Made by a program: the position numbers and the translations under genes. Positions 1 to 9,246 of a stretch of 64,000 nucleotides of DNA are shown here, piece by piece. This DNA comes from CAJQQK01 sp965224225. GTDB taxonomy: Bacteria; Pseudomonadota; Alphaproteobacteria; Rhizobiales; Hyphomicrobiaceae. Positions within the stretch are counted from its first letter, which is position 1. Each line of letters starts with the position of its first letter. The notes under the pieces were generated by a model. It searched no databases. It worked only from the letters and a program-made list of their open reading frames with translations, and was not told the DNA's origin. The DNA lies in assembly GCA_965224225.1 (NCBI GenBank), contig CBDCZF010000020.1, forward strand, positions 1-64,000, written 5' to 3'.

Positions 1-1197
1 GGCGGTGACAATGGCTGCACCGACGGCATCGCGGGCTTCGCTGACCGACAACACGGGCGGGTTCCAGCGCGGATCACCAATTTCGGTGGCTTGCAGGAAG
101 CTCTCGGCCAACTCAGGATGAGCGCTGGCCGAAACATACTCCGGCGATTCCCAGGCGGAGGTGCGACCGGTGGTGATGTTTTTCAACTGGGCTTGCTCGA
201 CCATCTCTTTGCCCAAGGCCCACTGGATAAAGAGCCAGGCCGGACCTTTGTTCTGAGAGGCTTCATAGACCGACAGGTGCCAGCCACCCACGTAAGGGGT
301 TTGTCGGCGGGGCCGGCAGGGGCTATGGTTACGCTGGCACTATCGACGACGTTGGACTGTTCAGGATCAATCAGGTTGGCAAAGAAGACGCTGGCGTCTT
401 TCCACATCCCCACTTTGCCTTGCAGGAACAGGTCTTGACACTGCTGCAGGCATAGGAAGTTGACCCTGGCGGGCCGTATTCCCGGTTCATCTTGCCGTAC
501 CAGTTGACAGCATCGACAAAGGCCGGATCCAGAGCATTGGCGTTGCCTTCGGCATCGACCCAGTCTGTGCCAAAGGCGTGCATAAAGGTGGAGAACTGAG
601 AGGTGCGGCGGCCCCTTTACCGCGCAGGCAGACGCCATACACGCCATTATCCGGGTCGTGGATAGCGGCGGCTGCTTCTTCCATCTCTTCGATGGTGGTG
701 GGGGGATAGGCGGCTCCGGCGGCGTCAAACAGTGCTTTGTTGTAGAACAAGGCCCCAAACTCGGTGTAGACCGGCAAGCCAATCAGCTTGCCGTTGGGCA
801 GTGTCGCTATCGACAGGCTGCTGTCGGTGAAGTCTTCAAAGTCAAAGTTGGGGTCGGTGATGGTGTCATCGGCCAGCAGTTCGGCAAAGTCGGTGTACCA
901 GCCGCGCTTTCGTACTTGATGCCTTCCTGGGCCACCATCGACAGGAACACGTCCACATCGCTGGTGCCGGCGGCAAATTCAATGGTGGTTTTCTGGCGGA
1001 ACTGGTCTTCGGCAATATCTCATAGGTCACGTCGATGCCGGTCTGCTCGGTGAACTGGGCCAGATAGTCTTCTGATTCCAGAAACTCTGACCACGGTTGT
1101 TTCACCATTGCTACCCGAATGCTCTCTCCTTCAAACATCCGCCAGTTGAAGTCGCTCATCGCCTCTTCAGCCAGTGCTTCTTCTGTCTCTTCATAGG
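1..1197 (-). pseudogene. Sugar ABC transporter substrate-binding protein, second tandem copy (frameshifted, cut by window edge)
   Basis: This is a second copy of the family 1 extracellular sugar-binding domain, about 1.3 kb downstream of the first. Readable blocks include MSDFNWRMFEGESIRV near 1159, VTYEILP, DPNFDFEDF, PVYTEFGALFYNKALFDA and QCQDLFLQGKVGMWKDA. They fall in different frames, so several one-base indels are present. It has no signal peptide. Upstream, an E/A-rich stretch (YEETEEALAEEA) resembles the linker of copy one, so it may be the second half of one fused polypeptide. In the other reading, copy one ends at a TGA overlapping this ATG. Differences from copy one are often silent (for example the codons for TTGRTSAWESPE), so it is a real diverged paralogue. 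The C-terminus lies outside the window. Confidence 0.65.
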
Positions 1198-2448
1198 GGC
1201 GGGGGCAGGCATGCCTTCAAGTTGGGGCGTATCGGCGAGGAGGTCTTGGAGGACTTCGTTGGCATCGGCCAGCGCCGATTCAACATCGCCCCTTCGATGG
1301 CCGTAACGATGGCGGCACCGACCGCATCTCGCGCTTCACTGACCGACAACACCGGCGGGTTCCAGCGTGGATCACCAATTTCGGTGGCTTGCAGGAAGCT
1401 CTCGGCCAACTCAGGATGAGCGCTGGCCGAGACATACTCCGGCGACTCCCACGCTGACGTTCGCCCCGTGGTGATGTTTTTCAACTGGGCTTGCTCGACC
1501 ATCTCTTTGCCCAACGCCCACTGGATAAAGAGCCAGGCCGGACCTTTGTTCTGCGACGCTTCATAGATCGACAGGTGCCAGCCACCCACGTAGGGGGTTT
1601 GGTCCGGCAGGGCCGGCAGGGGCTATGGTTACGCTGGCGCTATCGACGACGTTGGACTGTTCAGGGTCAATCAGGTTGGCAAAGAAGACGCTGGCGTCTT
1701 TCCACATCCCCACTTTGCCTTGCAGGAACAGGTCTTGACACTGCTGCCAGGCATACGAGGTCGATCCCGGCGGGCCGTATTCGCGGTTCATCTTGCCATA
1801 CCAGTTGACCGCATCCACAAAGGCCGGGTCCAGGGCATTGGCGTTGCCTTCGGCATCGACCCAGTCTGTGCCAAAGGCGTGCATAAAGGTGGAGAACTGA
1901 GAGGTGGCGGCTGCGCCTTTACCGCGCAGGCAGACGCCGTACACGCCATTATCCGGGTCGTGGATAGCGGCGGCTGCTTCTTCCATCTCTTCAATTGTGG
2001 TTGGCGGATAGGCGGCACCGGCGGCGTCAACAGTGCTTTGTTGTAGAACAAGGCCCCAAACTCGGTGTAGACCGGCAAGCCAATCAGCTTGCCGTTGGGC
2101 AGTGTCGCTATCGACAGGCTGCTGTCGGTGAAGTCTTCAAAGTCAAAGTTGGGGTCGGTGATGGTGTCATCGGCCAGCAGTTCGGCAAAGTCGGTGTACC
2201 AACCGCGCTTCGTACTTGATGCCTTCCTAGCGACCATCGACAGGAACACGTCCACATCGCTGGTGCCGGCGGCAAATTCAATGGTGGTTTTCTGGCGGAA
2301 CTGGTCTTCCGGTAGAATTTCGTAGGTGACATCGATGCCGGTCAATTCGGTGAACTGGGCCAGATAGTCTTCTGATTCCAGAAACTCTGACCACGGTTGT
2401 TTCACCATTGCTACCCGATGCTCTCTCCTTCAAACATCCGCCAGTCAA
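1..2448. repeat. Tandem direct repeat, unit about 1.3 kb
   Basis: Sequence from position 1 matches sequence from about 1300 at an offset near 1299; for example the block at 88-120 recurs at 1387-1418. The two units encode the same substrate-binding domain. They differ by scattered substitutions, many at third codon positions, plus indels. The right unit extends into the signal-peptide part of the gene, which the left unit lacks. Confidence 0.85.
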
Positions 2449-2666
2449 AATCACCGGCCGGCATCTCAGCTTCGGCCTCGGCTTCCTCGGCGGAGCCTCT
2501 GCTTCGGCTTCAGCTTCTTCAGCCGGGGCGGCTTCTTCAGCGGGTGCTTCAGCCGCGGGCGCTTCTTCTTTAGGGGTTTCGGCGGGGGCGCTTCTGCGCC
2601 GCAGGCCGCCAGCAACAGGCTGCTTACTATAAACAAACTGATAAACAGAATTACGCGTTTCATCAT
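1198..2666 (-). pseudogene. Sugar ABC transporter substrate-binding lipoprotein, first copy (multiple frameshifts)
   Basis: The start is the first of two ATG codons at 2666, behind a strong GGAGGAG ribosome site. The N-terminus MMKRVILFISLFIVSS followed by LLLAACG is a lipoprotein signal with the lipidated Cys. An A/E/P-rich linker follows, then a family 1 solute-binding domain: GDFDWRMFEGE, ELTGIDVTYEILPEDQFRQ, FAAGTSDVDVFLSMVA, FGALFYNKAL, HDPDNGVYGVCLRGKG and GKVGMWKDASVFF. These blocks lie in at least four frames. Each break is one base in a G/C run, which suggests consensus error rather than old decay. The protein would capture a sugar outside the membrane for the permease encoded just upstream. 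Lipobox style and base composition are unlike the rest of the window. Confidence 0.7.
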
Positions 2667-2784
2667 CGTTGCTTCTCCTCCATAAATATCACAATAGTTA
2701 CTTCGTTGTAGTTTGACTGCGCACTGCAATGTATACTGTCGATGCAAAACCTCCTTTCCAAAATCAACCTATCACAGAATTTAG

Positions 2785-3502
2785 CTACCCTTTGACCGAT
2801 CCCAGAGTCAGCCCCCGGACCATATGGCGTTGGGCGAAGAGAATTAGAATTAGTACCGGCAGCGTGACAATAGTGGCCGCTGCGTTCAGACCACCCCAAT
2901 CGATTTGGGTGTAAGAAATAAATGAAAATACGGCCACCGGCAAGGGGCGCGTTGCCTGATTGGCCAAAATCAGCGAGAACAGAAAGTTGTTCCAGGAAAA
3001 GATGAAACTGAGGATGGCGCTGGCGGCAATGCCCGGTTTGGTTAACGGTAGCGAAATCTTCATAAAGGCCTGCACGTGGCTACAGCCGTCTATCAGGGCT
3101 GCTTCGTCCAGGTCTTTGGGAATATCCTCAAAAAAGCCGATCATCAACCAAATGGTCATCGGCAATGTGACCAGCAGGTGAGATAAAATCAGGGCGTAGT
3201 AGGTGCCGATCATATTGAGTTTGGAAAACATAATAAACCACGGTACCAAAAAGCTGATACCGGGCATGATCCGGGCCACCAAAATAACAATGGCCAGTTT
3301 CTGCTGCTTGTAGCGGGCAATGGTGTAGGCCGCCGGCAGACCAAATAACAGCCCCAGCCCGGTGGCGCCAATAGCCACAAAGGCGCTGTTGCGGAGAAAA
3401 TCCCACATTGGATTTTTTTGGAACACGGTCTCGAAGTTTTGCAGGGTGGGTTCAAAAATAAATAGCGGGGGAATAGCGGTGTTTTGCACCTGAGTTTTAA
3501 AG
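2785..3502 (-). CDS. Sugar ABC transporter permease (MalG type), 5'-truncated at a fusion point
   Basis: About 237 residues of a binding-protein-dependent transport permease of the carbohydrate class (MalG/UgpE-like). Several hydrophobic spans are visible (FVAIGATGLGLLFGLPAAY, YALILSHLLVTLPMTIWLM, AASAILSFIFSWNNFLF). The cytoplasmic EAA loop reads EAALIDGCSHVQAFMKISLP, the contact site for the ATPase. The first transmembrane segment is missing: upstream, the frame continues without a stop into a polyketide-synthase acyltransferase domain at about 3501. It lies upstream of the two substrate-binding copies on the same strand, with a 118-base gap that holds their ribosome site. The partner permease and ATPase genes are not seen. 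Confidence 0.8.
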
Positions 3503-3506
3503 GCAC
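3498..3506. other. Breakpoint between two unrelated sequences
   Basis: On the minus strand the acyltransferase motif GHSVGEVAAAHVAGA ends at GGTGCC and the next bases TTTAAAAC begin permease sequence (FKTQVQNTAIPPLF). Base composition and apparent source organism change here. The joined frame stays open by chance or by real fusion. Confidence 0.75.
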
Positions 3507-5448
3507 CGGCAACGTGGGCGGCAGCTACCTCGCCGACGCTGTGGCCGACGGTGGCTGTCGCATTGAGCCCCTGGTCCTGAAGCGTACGGGCCAGAGCGAT
3601 CTGTAGGGCGAGCAGCAGAGGCTGGGCGATCTCGGTACGCTCGAGTTGTTCACCGAGGTCCTCGGCAAACAGCAGCGTCTCGAGACTGATGCCGGTCAAT
3701 GTTGTGTATTGGTCATCAACGGCGCGGAAGTGCTTGCGGAAACCGGCTGATTCCTCGAATGCCGTGCGTCCCATGCCGTCCCATTGCGCGCCGTTGCCCG
3801 AAAACACGAACGCCGTCTTGGCGTCGCGCCCGACAGCGCGGCCGGATACGACGGAATCTGCGGCCTCTCCGCGCGCGAATGTGTCGAACCCGGTTGCGAG
3901 GTCGGTCGCCGAATTTGCCCGAAACGATCAGACGCTGGCCGAGACGGTCACGACGGTGCGCGGCGGCGGCTGCGAACTCGCGATGATCATTGCCATCCTC
4001 ACTGGTCGTCTCGCCTGGTCGGAGGTGGTCACGATAGCCCGCTGCCAGATCACGCAAAGCATCTTCGCAGTGCGCCGAGATCATGATCAGATCCGCATCT
4101 GTCGGCTCACGCCGTGCGCTGCGCAGGCTGATCGGACCGGCCGCCCCGTTGACAGCGGTTCTCTCCGCGCCAGGAGCCTCGACGATAACGTGGACGTTGG
4201 TGCCGCCGAAACCGAAGTTGTTGACGCCGGCGAGCATGGGCACGTCTGGCTTTGGGGCAAGCGGCACGGCATCGACGGCAACGGCCCAGGTTCAGTTCAT
4301 CAAACGGGATGTGCGGATTGAGTTTTTCAACATGCAGCGACCGGGGCAGCAGATTGTGCTCCAGCGCCAACTGTGCCTTGAGCAGACCGACAATACCCGA
4401 AGCAGGCTCGAGATGACCGACATTGGATTTCGCCGAGCCGACCGGCAGCGGTTGGCCGCGCCGCTGCCCGAGGGATCTTGCCGAGTGCATTGGCCTCGGC
4501 CGGGTCACCAACCAGGGTGCCGGGTGCCATGGGCTTCGACGAAGGCGAGATGGTCGGGATCGATGCCTGCAGCCTCGTAGAGCGAGCGCAGCAGTGCAGC
4601 CTGCTGGTCGGAAGACGGCAGCGCTACACCTGATGTGCGCCCGTCACAATTCATCGCCGAGGCCAGCACGTCACCGTAGTGCTTGACACTTTCGAGTGCA
4701 GGCGTGTCGGCACGCTGCAGGACCATGACGGCGCCGCCCTCGGCCCGCACATAGCCGTTGCCGCGATGGTCGAAAGGCCGGCACAGGCCGTCCGGTGAGA
4801 GCATCGAGGCAGCACAGAACCCCATGTAGTTGAAGGGGCTCAGCAGTGCGTTGACGCCACCGACGATGGCCGCATCGACGCGGCCCGAGCGCAAATCCTG
4901 GGCCGCATAATCGAGCGCCACGAGCGAGGACGAACACGCCGTATCGATGGTCAGGCTCGGCCCTTGCAGGTCGAAGATGTAGGATACCCGGTTCGAAATC
5001 AGCGACAGGGTGTTGCCGGTCATCAGATAGGAATCGGTGCCGGCCGGATCGAAGAACTGGCGATGGCTGTAGTCCATCGACGAGGCGCCGATGTAAACGC
5101 CGACCCGGCGGCCGGCGAGCTCGGAAGGTGGGATTCCGGCGTCTTCGAGCGCTTCCCATACGAGTTGCAGCACGATGCGCTGCTGGGGGTCCATCTGGCG
5201 CGCCTCACGTGGCGTGATCGAGAACACACCCGGGTCAAAGCCCCAGATATCGTCGATAATGCCGGCGCGAACGTATATGCCTTGCCGGCTTCGCCCTTGC
5301 GGGGGTTAAGATACCAGGCCTGTGCAAAACGCTCATCGGGAACCTTGGTTACCGAGCATCGACCGGCGACAAGGAGTTCCCAAAACGCACTGACACTGCT
5401 GGCACCGGGCAACCGGCACGCCCGCCCGATCACGCTAAGACGTGTCAC
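3503..5448 (-). pseudogene. Type I polyketide synthase, ketosynthase plus partial acyltransferase (RkpA-like), frameshifted and truncated
   Basis: It starts at a GTG (5448) after a G-rich ribosome site with VTRLSVIGRACRLPGA, the usual ketosynthase opening. The ketosynthase has its Cys in DTACSSS, first His in VEAHGT, second His in KSNVGHLEPASG, and the closing NNFGFGGTNVHVIVEAP. An acyltransferase follows with FSGNGAQWDGMGR and nucleophile Ser in GHSVGEVAAA, then stops at the breakpoint near 3501. At least four one-base frameshifts occur (near 5230, 4510, 4280 and 3900-4000). All catalytic residues survive once frames are joined. Beside an RkpH-like dehydrogenase and capsule-export genes, it probably makes a lipid for capsular polysaccharide, as RkpA does in Sinorhizobium. 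That role is inferred. Confidence 0.75.
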
Positions 5449-5751
5449 GGCAACCCCCCTGGGTACAGAAATTCCATAATGAGTTATAGCAAGTTCTCAG
5501 CTTACGCAGGCCACCACAGTGGCTTTTTTCCCCGTACAGTTCCCTACTGGTGATGGCCAGCGATAATCTTAGTAGGAACGTAAAGAGCCTTGATTTTCCT
5601 AGCGCAATTGGCAACCAATTGTCGACAGTGCACGAACCTTTGCTGATCGTCGTGCTTGGCGAACCTGCCTGATGGGACAAAATTGCAACGGTGTTGGCCG
5701 GCCGATAGATATCTCGGTGGAATTCCCCGGTGAACTGAGGGCGTGCTGAGT

Positions 5752-6542
5752 ATGGACATGGACAAGCGAAACCCACCGCGCCACGTCGCCCTGACCGGAG
5801 CCAGCAGCGGCATCGGCGAGCAACTGGCTCTGGCTTACGCGGAACCGGCGTACAATTGTCGCTGGCTGCCCGGCGACTGGCCCCGCTCGAGGACGTCGCA
5901 CAAGCCTGCCGGGAGAAGGGGGCGGAAACCGATGTACGCTCACTCGACGTCACAGATGATCGCGCTGTCTGCCGATGGGTCGAAAGCATCGAGGCGATCC
6001 AGCCGATCGACCTACTGATTGTCAATGCCGGCCTGTTCGATGGAAACGGTGCCGATCGCCTCGAAACATCCAATGAAATCCGCCGTCTGATCGAGGTCAA
6101 TCTGCTCGGAGCGGTCAGTTGCGTGCAGGCCGGCGTCTCGGTGATGCGGCGGCGCGGCAGTGGTCATATCGCCGTGATGAGTTCACTTGCCGCCATTCTA
6201 CCGGCGCCCGATGCCCCCTCCTACAGTGCCAGCAAGGCGGCGCTGGTCGCCCTATTGCGATGCGCTTCGCATTTTGCTGGCACCCGACGGCATCACCGTT
6301 TCCGTCGTTTTGCCCGGGCACGTGCGCACGCCACAAACCGATATCCATGTTGGCCCGCTGGCGATGCTGATCTCGGCCGAAGACGCAGCCCGGCGCATCA
6401 AGCGTGGGCTCGATGCCGGACGCTCCTTCATCGCCTTTCCGCGGCGTGCGCACGTGCTCGTGCGTCTTGCCATGCTGCTGCCCTGGCGCCTGCGGGCACG
6501 CGTAACGGCATCGGACCGCTTCACGTGCACAAGCCGTCGTGA
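5752..6542 (+). pseudogene. Short-chain dehydrogenase/reductase (RkpH-like), frameshifted
   Basis: A classical SDR in three frames. It shows the cofactor motif TGASSGIG near residue 17, the NAG motif (LLIVNAGLFDGNG), the catalytic Ser in AVMSSLAA and Tyr/Lys in YSASKAAL, then LLAPDGITVSVVLPGHVRT. The C-terminus has a basic-hydrophobic tail (FPRRAHVLVRLAMLLPW) as in RkpH-type membrane-associated SDRs. Frames change near 5850, 6265 and probably 6525; joining them gives about 263 residues ending HVHKPS at 6542. It is divergent from the polyketide synthase (gap about 300 bases) and upstream of kpsT. It probably reduces a keto-acyl product of the synthase, by analogy with rkpA-rkpH. Confidence 0.7.
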
Positions 6543-6725
6543 GCCACACCTGTGCCAATGGCCATGCCGGCGGCCGTCTGTTACGTTTGCCGAGGTGCGG
6601 GTCGGGCACAGTCCGCGCCATACTTGCCGCAGTTGTGCCATAGTTCGGCGTCTGAACATGAAATGGCATGGCCGCACAGCACGCCTGACCGTAGAGGCTG
6701 ACCCGCGGCACCGGGGCTGGGGCGC

Positions 6726-7705
6726 ATGATCGTCTTCCGCGAAGTGGAAAAATTCTATCGGCTGCGCGATGGCCTGAAGGTGATCCTCGATCGTGTCAGT
6801 CTGACGCTGCCCAACCGGAATATCGGCATCCTGGGCGGCAACGGGGCCGGCAAATCGACCTTGCTACGCATGATCTCGGGCGCCGAGAAGCCTAACGCCG
6901 AGACATCGACTGTCAGGTCAAGGTCTCATTTCCGCTCGGCTTTGCCGGCAGCTTCAACGGATCACTGTCGGGTCTCGAGAATGCCCTGTTCGTCTCTCGG
7001 ATCTACGGCCAGGATACCGATGCGGTCATCGAATACGTCAAGGATTTCACGCAACTCGGCGAACAGCTTTATATGCCGTTCAAGACCTATTCGTCAGGCA
7101 TGCGCGCCCGCCTCGCCTTCGGTGTCAGCCTCGCCATCGATTTCGAATGCTATCTCGTCGACGAGATAACGGCGGTCGGCGATGCGCGCTTTCGCAAGCG
7201 ATCACGCGAGGCATTCATGAGCAAGCTCGATAGGGCCAATATACTGATGGTGTCCCATGGCATGGGTACGCTGCGTGAGTACTGCGAGGCGGGCATCGTG
7301 TTGCACGAGGGCAAGCTCACCTACTATGACGATCTCGAAGAAGCGATCCTCCATCAGCAGACATGGGAATCGACGAAACGAAACCCAATCGCCGGCCAGG
7401 TGCCAAAGGGGAAAGGGCGGCAAGGGCCGGCCGGGGCCAGGTGCAAAAGGGGGCACACGAGGCAGCGGAGGAGGCAATGCCAAGCAGGCGAACGTACCCG
7501 ACGGCCTGACAAGCAACCCGCTGAGACACCGCCTGCCGAGGCCCCTGCCCAGAACCCGGCCGTGGAACGGTTTGCAGACGACGTCCGTATGTTGCGGGAT
7601 TTACAGGATATGGCGGACACATCGGCCCAACAGACAGTGCGTCACAAGCAAGGGCTGACCAGCAGATTGAGCAGTCGCACACCATGCGTATTGGAATTGA
7701 ACTAG
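6726..7705 (+). pseudogene. kpsT: Capsular polysaccharide export ATPase (KpsT family) with long C-terminal tail, frameshifted
   Basis: An ABC ATPase of the polysaccharide-export class. It shows Walker A GGNGAGKST, a signature-like YSSGMRARLAFGVS, Walker B ECYLVDEITAVGD and a switch His in MVSHGMGTLREYC. A one-base shift near 6898 splits it; correcting it restores the usual region GSLSGLENALFVSRIYG. KpsT proteins are about 220 residues, but here the frame runs about 100 further through a G/K-rich then P/A-rich segment (apparent compensating shifts between 7420 and 7530). The tail ends at a TAG lying inside the inverted-repeat element that starts at 7702. The partner permease gene kpsM is not found upstream, where 6543-6725 holds no recognisable gene. 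Confidence 0.75.
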
Positions 7706-7950
7706 TGCTCTGTATCACCTTAAATGACGGCCTAGTGTTCCGAACCAAACGGTTAGTACCCGCTCGCGACACACCGCTCCGTCATTCCCGCGCAGGCGGG
7801 AACCCAAGCATGTCACCGGCGGCACAGAATTTCCTGAGGTTCACTTGGGTCCCCGCCTGCGCGGGATGACGTGGAGTTTGGATGCGGGATGGGAATCAAC
7901 TGTCAGGTCCAGATCACTAGGACGTCATTTAAGGTGATACAGAGCACTAG
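7702..7950. mobile_element. MITE-like element with 28-bp perfect terminal inverted repeats
   Basis: Bases 7702-7729 are the exact reverse complement of 7923-7950, and similarity continues inward for about 15 more bases with mismatches. Both ends begin with CTAG, which contains the TA target used by IS630/Tc1-type elements. Inside sits a second inverted repeat (7781-7808 with 7844-7870, one gap and one mismatch) built on GTCATTCCCGCGCAGGCGGG, a widespread proteobacterial repeat. There is no transposase, so the element would be non-autonomous. It lies between kpsT and kpsE and supplies the kpsT stop codon. Confidence 0.8.
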
Positions 7951-7960
7951 GCAGCCGACA

Positions 7961-9135
7961 GTGAATGATCAATCAACAGCCCAGTTCCAGGTTGCGGCCC
8001 GGCCGCACACACGCCAGCAGCGCCGGCGCAGCCTGCTCTATCTTTCCGCCCTGTTATTCGTCGTCCTGCCCTCGGTGCTCGCCGGCACCTATTTCTACCT
8101 GATCGCATCCGACCAATACGTCGTCGAAGTGCGTTTTGCCGTGCGCGGCCCGGATGGTGCGACATCATCCGATCTGCTCGGCATGGTGACCGGGGTGAGT
8201 ACAGCCGGTTCGACGATCACTGATTCCTATATCCTGATGGACTATCTGCACAGCCGCCAACTGATCGACGAACTGAGAACCAAGATCGATTTCGAGGCGG
8301 CATTCAATCCGCCCGGCGCCGACTTCATCGCGGCCTTCCCAGTCAACGACCGCTCGATCGAGCGTTTTGTCGAACACTGGCAGGACGTGGTCCAGATCAA
8401 CTTCGATTCGACATCGAAGATCATCGTCCTCGAGGTCCGCACGTTTTCGCCCGACCACTCCGAGCAACTGGCCGTCGAGATCCTGAGGTTGAGCGAATTG
8501 CTGGTCAACAAGCTCTCCGAGCGCTCGCGCCAGGACGCCTTGCGCAGCGCCAGACTGGAGGTCGGCCGCATGGAAGAGCGCATGCGCAAGAGCCTTGCCG
8601 ACATGCGCGCCTTCCGCGAGAAGGCACAGGATATCGATCCCTCGCAGAGCGCTGCTGCACAAATGGCGAGGCTCTCGGAGATCGAATCACAGATCAACGC
8701 TGAGCGCGCCCAAGCTCGCCACCCAGCTCAAATTCATGAACCGGCAAGCACCGGCCATCCAGTTCACCCAGTCGAAGATCGAAGCACTCGAAAAGCAGGC
8801 TGCCGCCGAGCGGGCCAAGCTCGGTCAGGGTGTCGACGGCCAGGTGGGCAAGGGCTCATCACTGAGCGTCGTCGTCGAGGACTATCAGGCGCTCGCAACT
8901 GAGCTCGAGTTCGCCCAGAAGGCCTATCTGTCCGCCCAGGCCTCGCTGGAACGCGCCCGCGTCACCGCCGACCAGCAGCAGCGCTATTTGTCGACGTTCG
9001 TCCTGCCGAGCCGGCCGCAGGAAGCGCTTTATCCCGACCGCTTGATCAGCACCGGTCTGGGCGGTTGTACTGTCGTTTTGCGCCTGGTTCATCGGTGTCA
9101 TGATCGTCTACGGCGTGCGCGATCATGCGCTGTAG
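7961..9135 (+). pseudogene. kpsE: Capsule polysaccharide export inner-membrane protein (KpsE/RkpR family), frameshifted
   Basis: It starts at a GTG at 7961, 10 bases after the inverted-repeat element. An N-terminal membrane span (LYLSALLFVVLPSVLAGTYF) is followed by a large periplasmic part beginning YVVEVRFAVRGPDG. A long coiled coil (RSARLEVGRMEERMRKSLAD to VVVEDYQALATELEFAQKAY) follows, then PQEALYPDRL before a second membrane span near the C-terminus. One-base shifts occur near 8708 and 9060. After correction the protein ends FIGVMIVYGVRDHAL at the TAG at 9133-9135, about 391 residues, normal for KpsE. It would link the KpsMT exporter to the outer-membrane channel for capsule export. Confidence 0.8.
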
Positions 9136-9246
9136 GATGGCACATCGCCAACAGGTCCGAGTGCCACTAAAGAAAGCATTGTCCTGTCGACGCCCGCTTG
9201 GCTTGTGCCATATGGCCAGGTCACGGATGCGGCGGAGAGGAGCCTG

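Noticed and set aside
6543..6725. Possible kpsM remnant before kpsT
   Set aside because: All three forward frames lack membrane segments or KpsM motifs, and the stretch is too short for the roughly 260-residue permease.
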